Positions 21,720-32,587 of a stretch of DNA of 64,000 bases are shown piece by piece. The notes under the pieces are model-generated. The model had not been told where the DNA came from. It worked only from the letters and a program-made list of their open reading frames with translations, and did no database searches. Origin of the DNA: Carettochelys insculpta (taxonomy: Eukaryota; Chordata; Testudines; Carettochelyidae); assembly GCF_033958435.1 (NCBI RefSeq), contig NC_134137.1, forward strand, positions 177,147,501 through 177,211,500. The letters run 5' to 3'. Position 1 is the first letter of the stretch. Each line of letters begins with the position of its first letter. The translations under genes and the position numbers were made by a program.

Positions 21720-22241
21720 ATGAGGATTCTCACAAGCAACCACAAGCTATACCATAATAATACTAATCCTGGAACTTTTCCTTGCAACAAGCCCTGTTGC
21801 CAACTTTGTCCACCTGTCTGTTCTGGAGATACCATCACTAGACCTAGTCATGTTAATTACAGAATCACGGGCACGTTCTCCTGTTCCTCAACAAACATCA
21901 TGTATGCCATCATGTGCCAACAATGCCCAAACACCATGTATATAGGACAGACTGCAAACACTCTTCAACAAAGAATGAATGGACATAGAACAGACATAAA
22001 AAAACTCCAAATATACAAACCTGTCAGCCAGCACTTTAATGGAGTGGACCCTTCTGTTAAAGACCTGAAAGTTTGTGTTCTACTGAAAAGGGACGTTAAC
22101 AACCGGCTGCAGAGGGAATGCTCAGAAATAACGTTCATATCCAAATTTGACACATTAACGCATGGTTTGAACAGGGACAGCAATTCCCTGACCCATTATA
22201 AGGACTCTTTTACATACTTGGATGTTTCATCTAACTCTTAA
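21720..22241 (+). CDS. GIY-YIG endonuclease domain of Penelope-like element
   Basis: A 173-codon frame. A Cys-rich linker (CNKPCCQLCPPVC near residues 23-35) leads to the GIY-YIG core: YAIMCQQCPNTMYIGQTANT (first Tyr and the YIG motif), then QQRMNGHRTDIKK with the conserved Arg/His region. The domain normally nicks target DNA for priming. The frame is intact through a stop at 22239-22241, but as part of a truncated element it is not expected to act alone. An upstream methionine is arbitrary because the true polyprotein continues from the RT. Confidence 0.75.
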   Translation: MRILTSNHKLYHNNTNPGTFPCNKPCCQLCPPVCSGDTITRPSHVNYRITGTFSCSSTNIMYAIMCQQCPNTMYIGQTANTLQQRMNGHRTDIKKLQIYKPVSQHFNGVDPSVKDLKVCVLLKRDVNNRLQRECSEITFISKFDTLTHGLNRDSNSLTHYKDSFTYLDVSSNS

Positions 22242-22361
22242 CTTCCCCACCCCACAGCCCCGCCCCCCGCCGTCCCTCTGGTCTTCTGATTTGCCAATCT
22301 TGATAACAGTTTTTGGACCTCTGTGCTTTATATATTGAGTCTGTTCTGGTCAGGCTAAGCT

Positions 22362-22398
22362 CTGAAGAAGTGGGTCTGTCCCAAGAAAGCTCGTCACC
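22362..22398 (+). ncRNA. hammerhead-ribozyme-like core in the Penelope tail
   Basis: CTGAAGA (CUGANGA core) at 22362-22368 is followed by a potential stem GTGGG/CCCAA with a short loop and then GAAA at 22385-22388. The same CUGANGA-stem-GAAA order is kept in the tails at 62102-62128 and (minus) 42149-42175. Penelope-like elements are known to carry hammerhead ribozymes. One extra A lies between the core and the stem, and stems I and III are weak here, so this copy may be inactive. Confidence 0.4.
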
Positions 22399-22654
22399 TA
22401 ATAAATCATTTTATTAGTCTTCAAAGTGCTACATGACTGCTTTTTTGCTTTGATAGAATACAGACTAACACAGCTATCTCTCTGTCGCTCTGCTTTCTTG
22501 AAAGGGAGCCAACTTTCCAAAGATTGCTTCAGTATGATGGTTCACTCTATAGGGTGGGGGTGGAAGCTGAAGGACCAGTTGGCATGATCCCTTCAGGGTA
22601 CAGGTACCTTCAGAGGCTTTCTCCAGCTAGGAGGGGCCCTCCTCATACATTCAT

Positions 22655-22690
22655 GGCTACGTCTACACGTGCACGCTACATCGAAGTAGC
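22655..22690 (+). repeat. Harbinger left terminal inverted repeat
   Basis: Begins GGCTACGTCTACACGTGCAC and pairs with 27200-27235. The next ~170 bases are filled with 'tcgaaatag' and 'acgtcgatgtt' modules also present, inverted, at the right end; these are likely transposase or SANT-protein binding sites. Confidence 0.8.
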
Positions 22691-23012
22691 TAATTTCGAA
22701 GTAGAGACATCGAAATAGGCTATTTCGATGAATAATGTCTACACGTCCTCCAGGGCCGGCAACGTCGATGTTCAACTTCGACGTTGCGCAGCCCAACATC
22801 GAAATAGGCACAGCGAGGGAACGTCTACACGCCAAAGTAGCACACATCGAAATAGGGATGCCAGGCACAGCTGCAGACAGGGTCACAGGGCGGACTAGCG
22901 CTTCCAGGGCAACAGCTAGCCGCTCCCTTAAAGGGCCCCTCCCAGACACACTCAGCCTGCACAGCACGTGGTCTGAGGAGCCATAGGCACACAGACCCCG
23001 GGCGCCGCAGTC

Positions 23013-24395
23013 ATGGACCCCCAGCAGCAGCAGCAGAAGCAGCAGCCAGAGGTCCACCCAGCCCTCCCAGCAGGAGCAGGGCTTGCCCTGCTCCATGCCA
23101 TGCGGGAGGCAGCTGAGCACCTCCTTGGTACACCGGAGGAGGAGCTGCCCCCAGGGCAGCAGGGCTCAACCCCTAACCCTGCAGCACCCCGCCCGCCCCC
23201 CCCGCCTCACACGCCAGTGGCTGTGGAGCTACCCCACTAGCACCGACTGGTGGGAGCGGCTGGTGCTTGGGGAGTGGGACGACGACCGCTGGCTCAGGAA
23301 CTTCAGGATGAGCCGGCAGACATTTATGGAGCTGTGCCAGTGGCTCACCCCCGCACTCAGGCACCAGGACACCGCCATGCGGCGTGCCCTCACAGTGCAG
23401 AAACGGGTCGGCATCACTGTCTGGAAGCTGGCCACTCCCGACAGCTACCGATCCGTGGGACAGCAGTTTGGTGTCGGCAAGGCCACTGTCGGGGCTGTCC
23501 TCATGGAGGTAAGAGAACCCATGGGGGGAGGGCAGGGCAGGGGAGGGGGGCCCGGGCAGAGGAGGGCAGGGCAGGGCAGGGCCACGCACACTCTGCTCAC
23601 CCCTCATTGGTGCTGTCCCATGTTCTTTCTCTGCAGGTTGTGCGTGCCATCAACGCCATGCTCCTGCACAGGCTCGTGAGGCTGGGGGACCCAGATGCCA
23701 CCATCGCGGCCTTTGCCACCCTGGGCTTCCCCAACTGCTTCGGGGCTCTGGATGGGACTCACATCCCCATCCGCGCCCCGCATCACAGTGGAGGACGATA
23801 CCTGAATCGCAAGGGCTACCATTCTGTCGTCCTCCAGGCCTTGGTGGACAGCCGGGGCCGTTTCCAGGACATTTATGTGGGCTGGCCTGGCAGCACCCAC
23901 GACGCCCGGGTTTTCCAGAACTCGGGCCTGTGCCGCCGGCTGGAGGCGGGGACCTACATCCCCCAGCGGGAGATCCCTCTGGGGGACACCACCATGCCCT
24001 TCTGCATCATCGCAGATGCGGCATACCCCCTCCGGCCGTGGCTCATGCACCTGTACACGGGCCATCTCTCCGCTAGCCAGGAGCGCTTCAATGAGCGCCT
24101 GAACCACGCGCGCAGGGTGGTGGAGCGCTCATTTGGCCGCCTGAAGGGACGCTGGAGATGTCTCCTGACCCACCTGGATGCGGGCCCCAACAACATCCCC
24201 CAGATTGTGGGTGCCTGCTGCGCCCTGCACAATTTGGTGGAGAGCAAGGGGGACACCTTTTTCCAGGGCTGGGCTGCGGAGGCCGGCAGGGCAGACGTCC
24301 AGCCACCTGCTGCCCCCAGTCGGCAGGTGGACCCCGAAGGGACCCGGGTCCCGGAGGCCCTGCGGGACCACTTCAATGATGAGGCCGCGGGGTGA
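23013..24395 (+). CDS. Harbinger (PIF/HARBI1-like) DDE transposase, two exons
   Basis: Cuts and rejoins the element ends in the nucleus. Exon 1 begins at MDPQQQQQ (23013), shifts frame once, apparently in the C-run near 23190-23205, and then encodes the N-terminal DNA-binding part (WWERLVLGEWDDDRWL, WKLATPDSYRSVGQQFGVGK). Exon 1 ends at 23508; a 128-bp intron (GTAAGA...CTGCAG, 23509-23636, phase 0) follows. Exon 2 (23637-24395) has the DDE triad: Asp in GALDGTH (23751), Asp in STHDARVF (23901) and Glu in VVERSFGRL (24123). Length of about 400 residues is usual for the family. The single frameshift may be a real lesion or a sequencing error in a homopolymer. TIRs and the SANT partner argue against a domesticated HARBI1. 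Confidence 0.8.
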
Positions 24396-24912
24396 ACTCT
24401 CCCCAGGACCCCCACTGCCCGCCCCTTCCTCCACCACACTCCTGCCCCAACGCCCACACCATGGAGCACCCCACCGCAACCCCTCCCACTTTTCCTGGAC
24501 AAATGACAGCACGCACTTGTGTCTGAACTTAAACTTCTTTTTCTTTCAGAACCTTTTTTTTTAACTGTGAATATATGAACCAAGAACAAACTATCTACAA
24601 ACATGTGGAAACAAACTAATATGTACAAAAATAAAACAATCCAAACAAACAAGTGTCCTCAATAATAAAAAGAAAACCAGGGAGGATAAAGGAGAGAACT
24701 ATTTACATGGGGGGGACGGGGCAAACGGGGGGCAACAAATAGGAGGGTTCAACTATATACAAGGAGGGGGGCCACGTCCCGGGCCCCTCGCCCCTATAGC
24801 CTGGCACTGGGCGTGGGCAGCCGGGAGCCCCGCCGCGGTCGCAGCCCTGTCCGGGGCTGGCTGGGGGCGGGCCGGACCGGAAGGTAGGATGCCCAGCGAG
24901 TCTCTGGTGGCT

Positions 24913-26810
24913 CTAGGGGTCCCTCGGCACTCCGGCCCTCGGCGGTGGGTGGCGGGGCGACGGTGGACGGGACGGCGACGGGCGGAGCAGCTGGTGGTGG
25001 GGCTGGTGGAGCAGGCAGGGCGGGCGATGTGGCGGCCGGCGCGGCATGGGGGCCAGGTAGTCCACCAAGCGGTTAAAAGTCTCCATGTAGGCCCCCCATG
25101 CCTCCTGGCGCCAGGCCAGCACCCGCTCCTGCAGTTGCAGGTGCTGCTCCATGACCTCCAGCTGCCGACAGTGGATGGCCAGCAGCTGGGGGTCCATCGC
25201 TGTTGGCGGTTGGTGGCGCGGGGTCCGCCGTCTAGCCCGCCGTGGGGCCGGTCGGTCCTCGGCCGAGGGGCTGGCCTGGAGTGAGGGTCCCGGAGGGCTC
25301 TCCGGGACGACTGAGGCCTCGCCAGTGCTCTCTTCCGGTCCTTCTGATGTTGCAGGTGCGGGACACAGGAGAGGAGGGGGGGAAGAAGAATGGAGACAGG
25401 TGTTAGTGTGGGCCCCGAGCCGTGGCCTTTGTCCCCCCAACCCTGTGCTGCAGGTTCCCCATCCCCATCCCCGGGAGATGCTGCTGTGATGGATGGGGTT
25501 CAGGGGTCCCCCTGCCCTGCACCCTGTCCCCTGGTGGGAGCGACTCTCACTTCACCCCGCAGGGTCTGACAGCAGGAGAGGTTTCTTAGGCCCCAGATGC
25601 CCAGTTTCTGCCAGGAGTGACAGCACCAGCTGTCGGAAGAGACAGTCCTTCCAGCCCGTCGTGGGGAGAAGACCCCAAGGGGTGCCCCTCTGGGATGCAG
25701 CTTTCCCCCTCCTCAGGCTGGCTGCCTTCCAGCTCTCCCTTCCCCTAGCCTCTACCTGTGGCCCCCGCCCTCCCCCCCCCAATTCCAAGCCAGCTCGGCT
25801 CCTCCCTCCTGTTTGTTCAGGGCAGAGGTGTCACCTGCCAGCTGTAGCCCCAGGATCCTCCTTTGCCCCTGGGAGCTATTTGGCTCTTGTTGCTCATATG
25901 TAGCCTGAGTCTCCCTTTTGCACTCCCCCCACTCTATCACATGCTGCTGCTGCGGGGTGTCCCACCCCCTCCTCCCGGGGGCCCCTCGAGGTTCCGCTTC
26001 CCCCTGACCCGGGGATGGGGCATGGCACTGTCATGCGGGGTGGTGGGGGGGCAGGGGCTGATGCAGTGCTGTGAGGGCCATGGCCATGTGAGCATGTGGG
26101 GGGCCCTGGACACATATCTATTACCCCCCGCCCCTCAAGCCCAGGGGTGTACACCAGAGGGGGGTACCTACCTGTCGGTCCGCTCCCACGGTCCGGAGAT
26201 CCCCGGGGGTCGGAGGCCCTGCTGCTGCTCCGGGATGGCAGGAGGAGGATCTGCAGGCTGGATTCTGCGGAGGAGGAGCCCCCCTCCTCCTCCTTCTCCT
26301 CCTCCTCCTCCTGCCGCGATGTCCCGGGGATGGCCTCCGGGGGGGTCCCCGGGGTGCGGGGCTTGCCTCCGGGTCGGACTCTGGCTGCAGGGCCTGCTGG
26401 GCCTCGTCGGCCGAGGTGTCAAGGGTGGCCGGAGTTGAGGAGGTGTGCCGGGAGCCCAGGATGTCCCTGAGCTCCCTGTAAAAGGGGCAAGTGACGGGGG
26501 CGGCCCCAGATCGGCCGGCCGCATCCCGGGCCCGGGAGTAACCCTGCCGTAGCTCCTTCACCTTACTCCTGACGTGATCAGGAGTGCGGGCAGGGTGACC
26601 CCGGGCAGCCAGGCCGTCAGCCAGCCGAGCGAACGCATCCGCGTTCCGCCTCTTGCTCCCCATTACCTGGAGCACCTCCTCCTCGCTCCAGAGCCCCAGC
26701 AGGTCCCGCAGCTCGGCCTCCGTCCAGGAGGGGCCCCGCTGCCGCTTGCCAGCCTGGCTGCCCTGGCTCCCCTTGGGGGGGGTCCCCTGGGGGGGCTGCT
26801 GGGCAGCCAT
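24913..26810 (-). CDS. Harbinger Myb/SANT-like accessory protein, two exons
   Basis: Such proteins bind Harbinger ends and help import the transposase into the nucleus. Exon 1 starts at MAAQQPPQG (26810) and encodes a Myb/SANT trihelix domain: WTEAELRDLLGLWSEEEVLQ, SKRRNADAFARLADGL and VRSKVKELRQGYSRAR. It ends at a CAG|GTAGGT donor (26172). Exon 2 begins after CATCAG at 25343 and encodes GPEESTGEASVVPESP, then a helical QLLAIHCRQLEVMEQHL segment and a stop at 24913. The exon phases join only if exon 1 is read in the Glu-rich frame across the purine run at 26270-26320. The continuous frame reads poly-Arg there instead, so an indel in the C/G run near 26340 probably shifts it. Confidence 0.7.
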
Positions 26811-27199
26811 CGCAGCTGGGTGGGGGGCTGAGGGATGTGCAGGCTGGCCGTGTGTGTGGGCTGCCGCCTGCACGATCCCTCAGCTTCCTGCACAGGAAGA
26901 GAGGGGGAGGGGACCTTTAAGGGGCCGCTCCACGCGGCCACCATTGAGCTGAGGGGCTGGAGAGAGCGTCTCTCAACCCCTCAGCTGATGGCCGCCACGG
27001 AGGACCCGGCAATTTCGACGTTGCGGGACACACAACGACTACACGGTCCCTACTTCGACGTTGAACGTCGAAGTAGGGCGCTATTCCTATCCCCTGATGG
27101 GGTTAGCGACTTTGACGTTTCGCCACCTAACGTCGAAGTTAACTTCGAAATAGCGCCCGATGCGTGTAGCCGCGATGGGCGCTATTTCGAAGTTAGTGC

Positions 27200-27235
27200 C
27201 GCTACTTCGAAGTAGCGTGCACGTGTAGACACGGC
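27200..27235 (-). repeat. Harbinger right terminal inverted repeat
   Basis: Reverse-complemented, starts AGCCGTGTCTACACGTGCAC and matches the left end over about 30 bases with changes only in the first seven. Subterminal 'acttcgaagt' modules continue inwards to about 27000. Confidence 0.8.
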
Positions 27236-28339
27236 TGTTGGGTGGGGTTTGTAGCTGAGGGACCAGTTGACATGTTCCCTTCAGGGGCTTTCTTCCAGCC
27301 CCACAGCATGTGCTGCCCCTTCGAAAACATAGCAAAGACAAATCTCCCTGGCTCATGTTGCCTATGAGGGGTCATCCAGCTCCAGAAAGGCTTCTGTTAG
27401 CATGGTGCAGGCACTAGTCTTCCCCCCAGAGACAGCCAGCCCCCAAAAAATCTTTGCCATGGGGGAAGACTCCATGACGCACAAGCCAGGACATGGTGCT
27501 GCCTGCCAGTATGGTCTGCACTGCACCACAGGCATGTGCTTTTATTAGGCTGGGGGCTAGCCACATGACGCAGTCAGGTGGGGGATAGACCCCCAACTGC
27601 ATAGCACCTGTGGGGGAGGGAGGGCTGCCCCTGTATAAATGTGACCTGCAGAAAGGAAGTTTCTCGGCCTCTCATACAAGCGTGAACCCCTCAGCCTAGC
27701 TGCCTTGTCGTGCGGTGGGGTGGGGGCTGGTGCTAGCACTAGCACTGAAAAAAAATCTTGGTGTCTCCTGCTATATCCTGTGCAGAGAAGAAGCCATCAC
27801 CCCATGTTGGGGCTATTTTTTCATTGATAGATGTGATCACCACACTGATCATAAAGAAATGAATTCAAAATGGGCACAGGTTCCCACTTCAATTTCATGG
27901 ACTTTCTGGTGCTGAATTCAAATTCCCAGGCTTCTTGTTACCTACTTCCTGAACACCTCAAGAGCAGTGGAGATGGAAGTGGCCATAGCGGACAACTGCA
28001 GGGCATTGTGGAATACATACAGGACACCTCTGGAGGCCAATAAAGTCAATTTCAATAAATGCTGTTTCCACACTAGCATTAATCCGACCTTTTAAATTTG
28101 AACTTGGTGCTAGGCTGACTTGCATGGTCAGTGTAATAATATTGACCTTAGTGCTTCCTAAAATCGACTCATGACTTTCACACTGAAGACAATGAGATTG
28201 TAAAATTGAGCTAACTACCATAAAATTGCCTTTAGCATGTAGGGGAGAATAGCCTAAGACACACTTGCTCCTCCCTGCCTCTTCTGAGGCCCTGAACTGT
28301 TTACTCCATTTCCCGTGCCCCATAGCTCACTCTTCCTCA

Positions 28340-29560
28340 CCCTCATTCATGTTTAGTGGGCTGGGGCAGCTGATTAGGAGGGTTTTGAGGGAATGTGGGC
28401 TAGGACAATGAGTTCAGAATATGGGAGGGCTCCAGGCTAAGCCTGGGACAGAAGGTTGGGCTCAGCTTGTGGGGGTTAAAGCTGGATAGCACTTACCTCA
28501 GGTAGCTCCCATTCAATGGTATGGTGGCGCTAAGATGGGGTCTCTGGACCCATGCTGCTCCTGGAAGCCACAGCTGGGTGGGGAATGGGCCTCACCGTCA
28601 GGCACCCCACATTGCCTGGGCTGGCAGGCACTGCCTCCAACATTTTTATTGGCTGCAGTTAGTGGGAGTTTCAGAGTTAGTGCCTTCAGTGGGGTCAACT
28701 CATGGAGACCCTTGACTCCCCTACCCCGGGCTGCAATGAGTTGCTGGGTGCTTCTGAGAGTTGCAAGGGACAGGGCAAGTAGGCAGCCTGCCTTTGCCCC
28801 TTTATACTCATGGGCAGCAGCTAACTGAGGTAAGGGAAGGCACTGCCCTCCCAAAAAGACCTGGGTGGGTGGGCCCACGCACCACACTCTAGCCAGCTCT
28901 GATGGCTGGAGCACCAGCTGTGGTATGGCTGCTCTACTGACCAGTTTTCTGGCCATCTGGGAAGGCAGAGGCTGTAGTGCAGCTGCCCAGATGCTCCTGT
29001 GGCTATGGCTGCCCAGCTACTGCTGGGGCCACCACCAGAGCTGCCCGGCTGCTCCTAGAGCTGGGAACGCCTGGCTGCTCCCAAGGCCACACGGCCACCT
29101 GGCTGCCCCCAGGGCTGTGGCAGTTCAGCTGCTGCTGGGGCTGGGGCTGTGGGCCACCCGTCTGCTCCCAGGAATGGGCAGCTGCTTGGTTGCTCCCATG
29201 GCCAGAGCTGGCCATGGCCGCCCAGCTGCCCAGCCCTTTTTGGAGTCAGGGTCCCGGGGCTGGGAGAGGCTAGGGCTGTCCCAGTCTGGGAGCTGGTAGA
29301 GGGAGATGGGGCTGTGTGGTTGCCTGAGAATGGGGAGAGGGGCAGGATTGGGGGTCAGTAACTGTAACAGGGGCTGGTGGACACGGAAGGGGTTGGGCTG
29401 GGACATGCCTCCTCAAGCTCAGCCTGTTCCCACTGCCTATGGCTATGCTGCTGGACTTTTAGTAGCTAAAAATCTCCCAGTTTGGCTTCAGCAGCTTATG
29501 GGAAATAGGAGCTAGATTCTGGGAGATGACCAGCAACCCAAAGTACATGAGAAAGCAGAA
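28340..29560. repeat. GC-rich degenerate tandem repeats
   Basis: From about 28970 to 29240 a loose ~25-30-bp unit built on 'gctgcccagctgctcc' / 'ctggggctggggct' repeats many times. The stretch before it (28340-28960) is GC-moderate and holds a 'cttacctcaggtagctcc' motif reminiscent of an LTR or gag region, but nothing definite. The open frames on both strands are by-products. Confidence 0.5.
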
Positions 29561-29739
29561 GGAGGAGACAGATTGACGGGAAGGGAGTCAGACATGGACA
29601 ATGGGGAGCATGATGTAGGGAACACAATAAAACGAAAGAGAAAAAGGTAGTATTGAGCAGAGAAAGGAAGATGGACCAACCCCCCACAAACACCGCCCCC
29701 AAGTCATTACAGTCTCAGTTTGGCAGCCACGCTCTAGAT

Positions 29740-30074
29740 CAGTGGTTTTCAAGTAGGTGTGCTGCAACACGCTGGTGTGGCGTGAGAACTGTCCAAGTGT
29801 GCCCTGAAACTTTGTCAGTTTCCCCTTGCAAAAATTGACAACCCCACGCCAGGTGGGGCTCAAGCAGCAAGGCTGCCTGGTCCCTGCTGTGGCAAGGAGG
29901 GTGGAGCCTGTTGGAGCTTAGATGAGGTTTAAATGTCGTGTCCAGGCTCCAACGGACTGGTGGGAAGGGACAACATTTATGAGCAATGGATTCAGCTGAA
30001 AAAAAGCAGCTGTGCTGTGAAACTCTTTGTCTCACTGATGTGTTCTGTGTTACTAAAAAAGCTGAGAACCACTG
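29740..30074. mobile_element. hAT-type MITE (335 bp)
   Basis: Starts CAGTGGTTTTCAAGTAGGTG and ends with the inverted GCTGAGAACCACTG. Flanks CTCTAGAT (29732-29739) and CTCCAGGT (30075-30082) form an 8-bp duplication with two changes. CAGTGGTTCTCAA-type ends are typical of hAT elements in amniotes. Confidence 0.8.
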
Positions 30075-30082
30075 CTCCAGGT

Positions 30083-31884
30083 AGTACTTACTGTCTGTAA
30101 CTGGTGTCATACATATGCTTAACAGATCCCTGAATTCCACATTTATTTTCGGCTCAGGGTCTATTTTTAGGACTATACACTGCTGCTGTGGAATTCTCAA
30201 TGATTTTAATGGGAGATTTGCACACACAAAAATCAGGCATAGACTATGGCCTTTAATAACAAATAATTAAGAGTAGCTAAATCACATACAGCATCACTCA
30301 CATGAAAGTCACCTCATGTTTAGGACCAACTAGTGCTATTTGTTCCTGTCATTTCATCTTCCTTCCTTATACTCTGTTTTGTGTTTTCTCAACCTTTTGT
30401 GCTTCGTTCTACATTTTCTGATTACAATTCCCAGTTCCCTCCATATAGTTTCACTCCTAAACCGTTTTCCATCCCGTGTGAAAAATTATCAGTGATTTAG
30501 TAGTTAAAGATGACATGTAAAATGTGAACTGTTAGACGTAACTATGAAAGCAGATTAATATGGATAGGAACTTCACACTTTGCTAAGGAGCCCTTTAACT
30601 ACTTGCACATTCAGGAAAACAGCACTGCATATACACTCAGTTTACCTTTGAAAAGTGACTTCTACAGCCATGAAATCTACATTTTTTAAAATTAAAGTTT
30701 AGATGCTTCAGAATCTGAATGTACCACATGGATCTCATAAGCTATCAACCAAGCTGTACAGCTGGCATGTAACCCCACTCTGTTGGCGTGAAGGGCAGAG
30801 CAAAGGAGTACAGTGTAGCTGTTGTACTACATGAAGGATCACTTCTTACTGGCAGGTTACTGGTGGTCTTGCTAAAGCGCATGTGATGCAGGCAGTAGAG
30901 GGAGCAGAAGTAGTTGCCAAGTCTGTATTCCATCCTGTCTCAGAGACAAAGTGATGGGGTCCCTATATATGCTGGTTTCAGTCACAGCCCTTCCCTGCTG
31001 TCTTTATTGCAGCTTTGCCAGACTTAGCAATGGGCAGGGGGTGGAAGTTCTAAACTGAGAAGTTGACTGGAGACAAGTTTCTTAAAATGCAAGGGGGCAC
31101 TTTGTGTGGGAGTGTAAATTTCTGAGAGTGGATGAACAATGGTGGGGTGGAGAAGAGTTCTGAATCTGGGACTAGTCAGGAAGGACGGTTATGGTGAGAG
31201 CGGAGGATTTAGTACGTAGGAGGAAGAAAGCTTCTGAGTTAGGTATTCTGATGGAGGAGTTGTGAGGGCGTGGCAGATTTGAGTCTGGAAGTAGAAGGGC
31301 TTTCAGCAGGGAGGAGGTTGCAGGAGGAGTCTGGCTGTACCTAAAAAGGGAAGTGGAGGAAAGAGGGAAGAAGGATTAGCCTGGGGGAGATAAAGTGGGA
31401 AAGAAATAGTGAAGGAAACTTTGACATTCTTAATTAAAAGGGAAATGGCTAGAGGAGATGAATGAGCTGACTGGTAAACAAGCATGTGTGTGTACATGCA
31501 CAAGTGCGTGCAGTAAGGGGGACAGAGCTAGACTAGAGGGAGATTGTGATCCCTGTTTCCTCCAACGCACAAAGAGAGACATTCATTTCTGCCACCATGC
31601 TCTTTACTGCAATGCCTTCCCATTTTTCCACTAGGAAAGAGGCTTCTGAGAGTGGGAGAGGAAAGAGTGAGGATCCTTTTCTTCCACCTCTCCTCAGCCT
31701 CTCTCATCCTCATACAAAGTTTTTCAGGGACACACTCTCCAGTGTTCCAGTTTTGCTCTTTGAAAATCAATTTGTGGGAAGGGAGGAGAAAGTTGCAGAT
31801 TACATGTTACCTGATGGAGAATGAAAATGTTTACAAAAAAGCCTTTTCTCCCTGGCAATAAACAACACCTGACTCCATGCAAGA
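30083..31884. other. no gene or clear repeat seen
   Basis: AT-rich to mixed sequence; a purine-rich block (31180-31460) on the plus strand looks like low-complexity decay. Only short frames without recognisable domains. Confidence 0.4.
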
Positions 31885-31898
31885 ATTTTTTTAAAAAA

Positions 31899-32079
31899 CA
31901 GCAGGAAGTCCTGTGGCACCTTAGAGACGAACAGATATTTTGGAGCATGAGCTTTCATGGGTAAAGCGGGTCTTTGCTCACAAAAGCTTATGCTCCAAAA
32001 TATCTGTTCATCTGTAATTTGCCACAGGACTTCTTGTTGTTCTGGAAGATACAGACTAACTCAGCTACCCCTCTGATAC
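31899..32079. mobile_element. Penelope-tail inverted dimer, copy C
   Basis: The left arm ('ggaagtcctgtggcacc' to 'atgagctttcatgggtaaag') and the right arm ('gggtctttgctcacaaaagc' to 'cagctacccctctgatac') are inverted copies of the tail with 3' ends outward. Flanks are T-run/A-run stretches (31885-31898 and 32080-32092), compatible with a duplication but too simple to be sure. Confidence 0.65.
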
Positions 32080-32587
32080 ACTTTTTGAAAAAGCTATTAC
32101 TGTTGTACAGCACTCATGGTATACCAGAGAAGTGGGGAAAAAGTCAAGGGATACTAGGAAAGACAAGATGTAACAAATTACATTTCTTAAATTAAGTGAC
32201 AGCATGTACAATTAAGCAGCATACAACCACTATATTCCTTTAAATGGTACTATTGGTATTCATTGTGTCCTAGTTGACTTAGGTCTTATCTTCCCTGGAA
32301 AGTTGTACTACTAACTTAAATCATTTAAATTGTAGGGGGGGGGATAGTATCAGTGGGGGAAGTGGAGGAGTTGTCTTTGTGGCATAAGATACCTGAAATA
32401 TGAGCAACCTGCAAAAAGCACAAGTCGCTGTGCTAAGAGAGCAAACACAGAGCGGGGCGGATATGGTTTGGTAGAGTTCTGTGTGAATGTGCACGTGTGT
32501 GAGTAGGAAAACATTACAAAGGCAAACAGAGAAGTGAGTATCAGACATAGCCAGAGAAGCACTAGTAGAACCTGAGAACAAAATTAA

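Larger units (their letters stand above)
21186..22494 (+). mobile_element. Penelope-like retroelement, 5'-truncated
   Basis: Carries the C-terminal end of a Penelope-type reverse transcriptase, a GIY-YIG endonuclease frame and a 3' tail ending in a motif set 'gaagaagtgggtctgtccc', 'gaaagctc', 'ttagtcttcaaagtgct' and 'atacagactaacacagc'. The tail recurs at 42089-42208 and 62106-62199 and, more distantly, in the four inverted dimers. Penelope-like elements combine exactly this RT plus GIY-YIG pair. The copy is dead: the RT has frame breaks and its N-terminal two thirds are absent. Confidence 0.85.
22655..27235 (+). mobile_element. Harbinger transposon with both genes (4.58 kb)
   Basis: Inverted ends share the 20-mer GTCTACACGTGCACGCTACN (left from 22661, right mirrored to 27229) and continue with repeated 'ttcgaagt' modules. 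Inside, a DDE transposase runs rightwards and a Myb/SANT gene runs leftwards, the standard PIF/Harbinger layout. A poly(A) signal AATAAA lies at 24630-24635 after the transposase. The flanking triplets (CAT and GTT) do not match, so the target duplication is decayed or the borders are off by a few bases. Apart from homopolymer frameshifts the element looks young. Confidence 0.85.
20102..28254. mobile_element. old Harbinger-related element split by nested insertions
   Basis: The left piece (20102-20417) is the reverse complement of 46.75-47.01 kb, including 'gcagtgcattgtggga' and 'ctcagccctgtagcattt'. The right piece (27245-28254) is the reverse complement of parts of 44.25-45.9 kb, including the 'cacaggtgc' block and 'attggcctccag'-type motif, and ends 'atagcctaag' as Harbinger ends do. 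Between them sit a palindromic MITE, a Penelope-like element and a complete Harbinger. I infer one ancestral element, in inverse orientation to 44247-47013, opened by later insertions. This is an assembly from by-eye matches. Confidence 0.45.

Noticed and set aside
23013..24395. Host HARBI1 gene instead of a transposon
   Set aside because: Terminal inverted repeats and an adjacent SANT gene within the same ends identify a transposon.
25493..25903. 136-codon plus-strand frame inside the Harbinger element
   Set aside because: Lies in the intron between the two SANT exons on the opposite strand; no domain, GC-driven.
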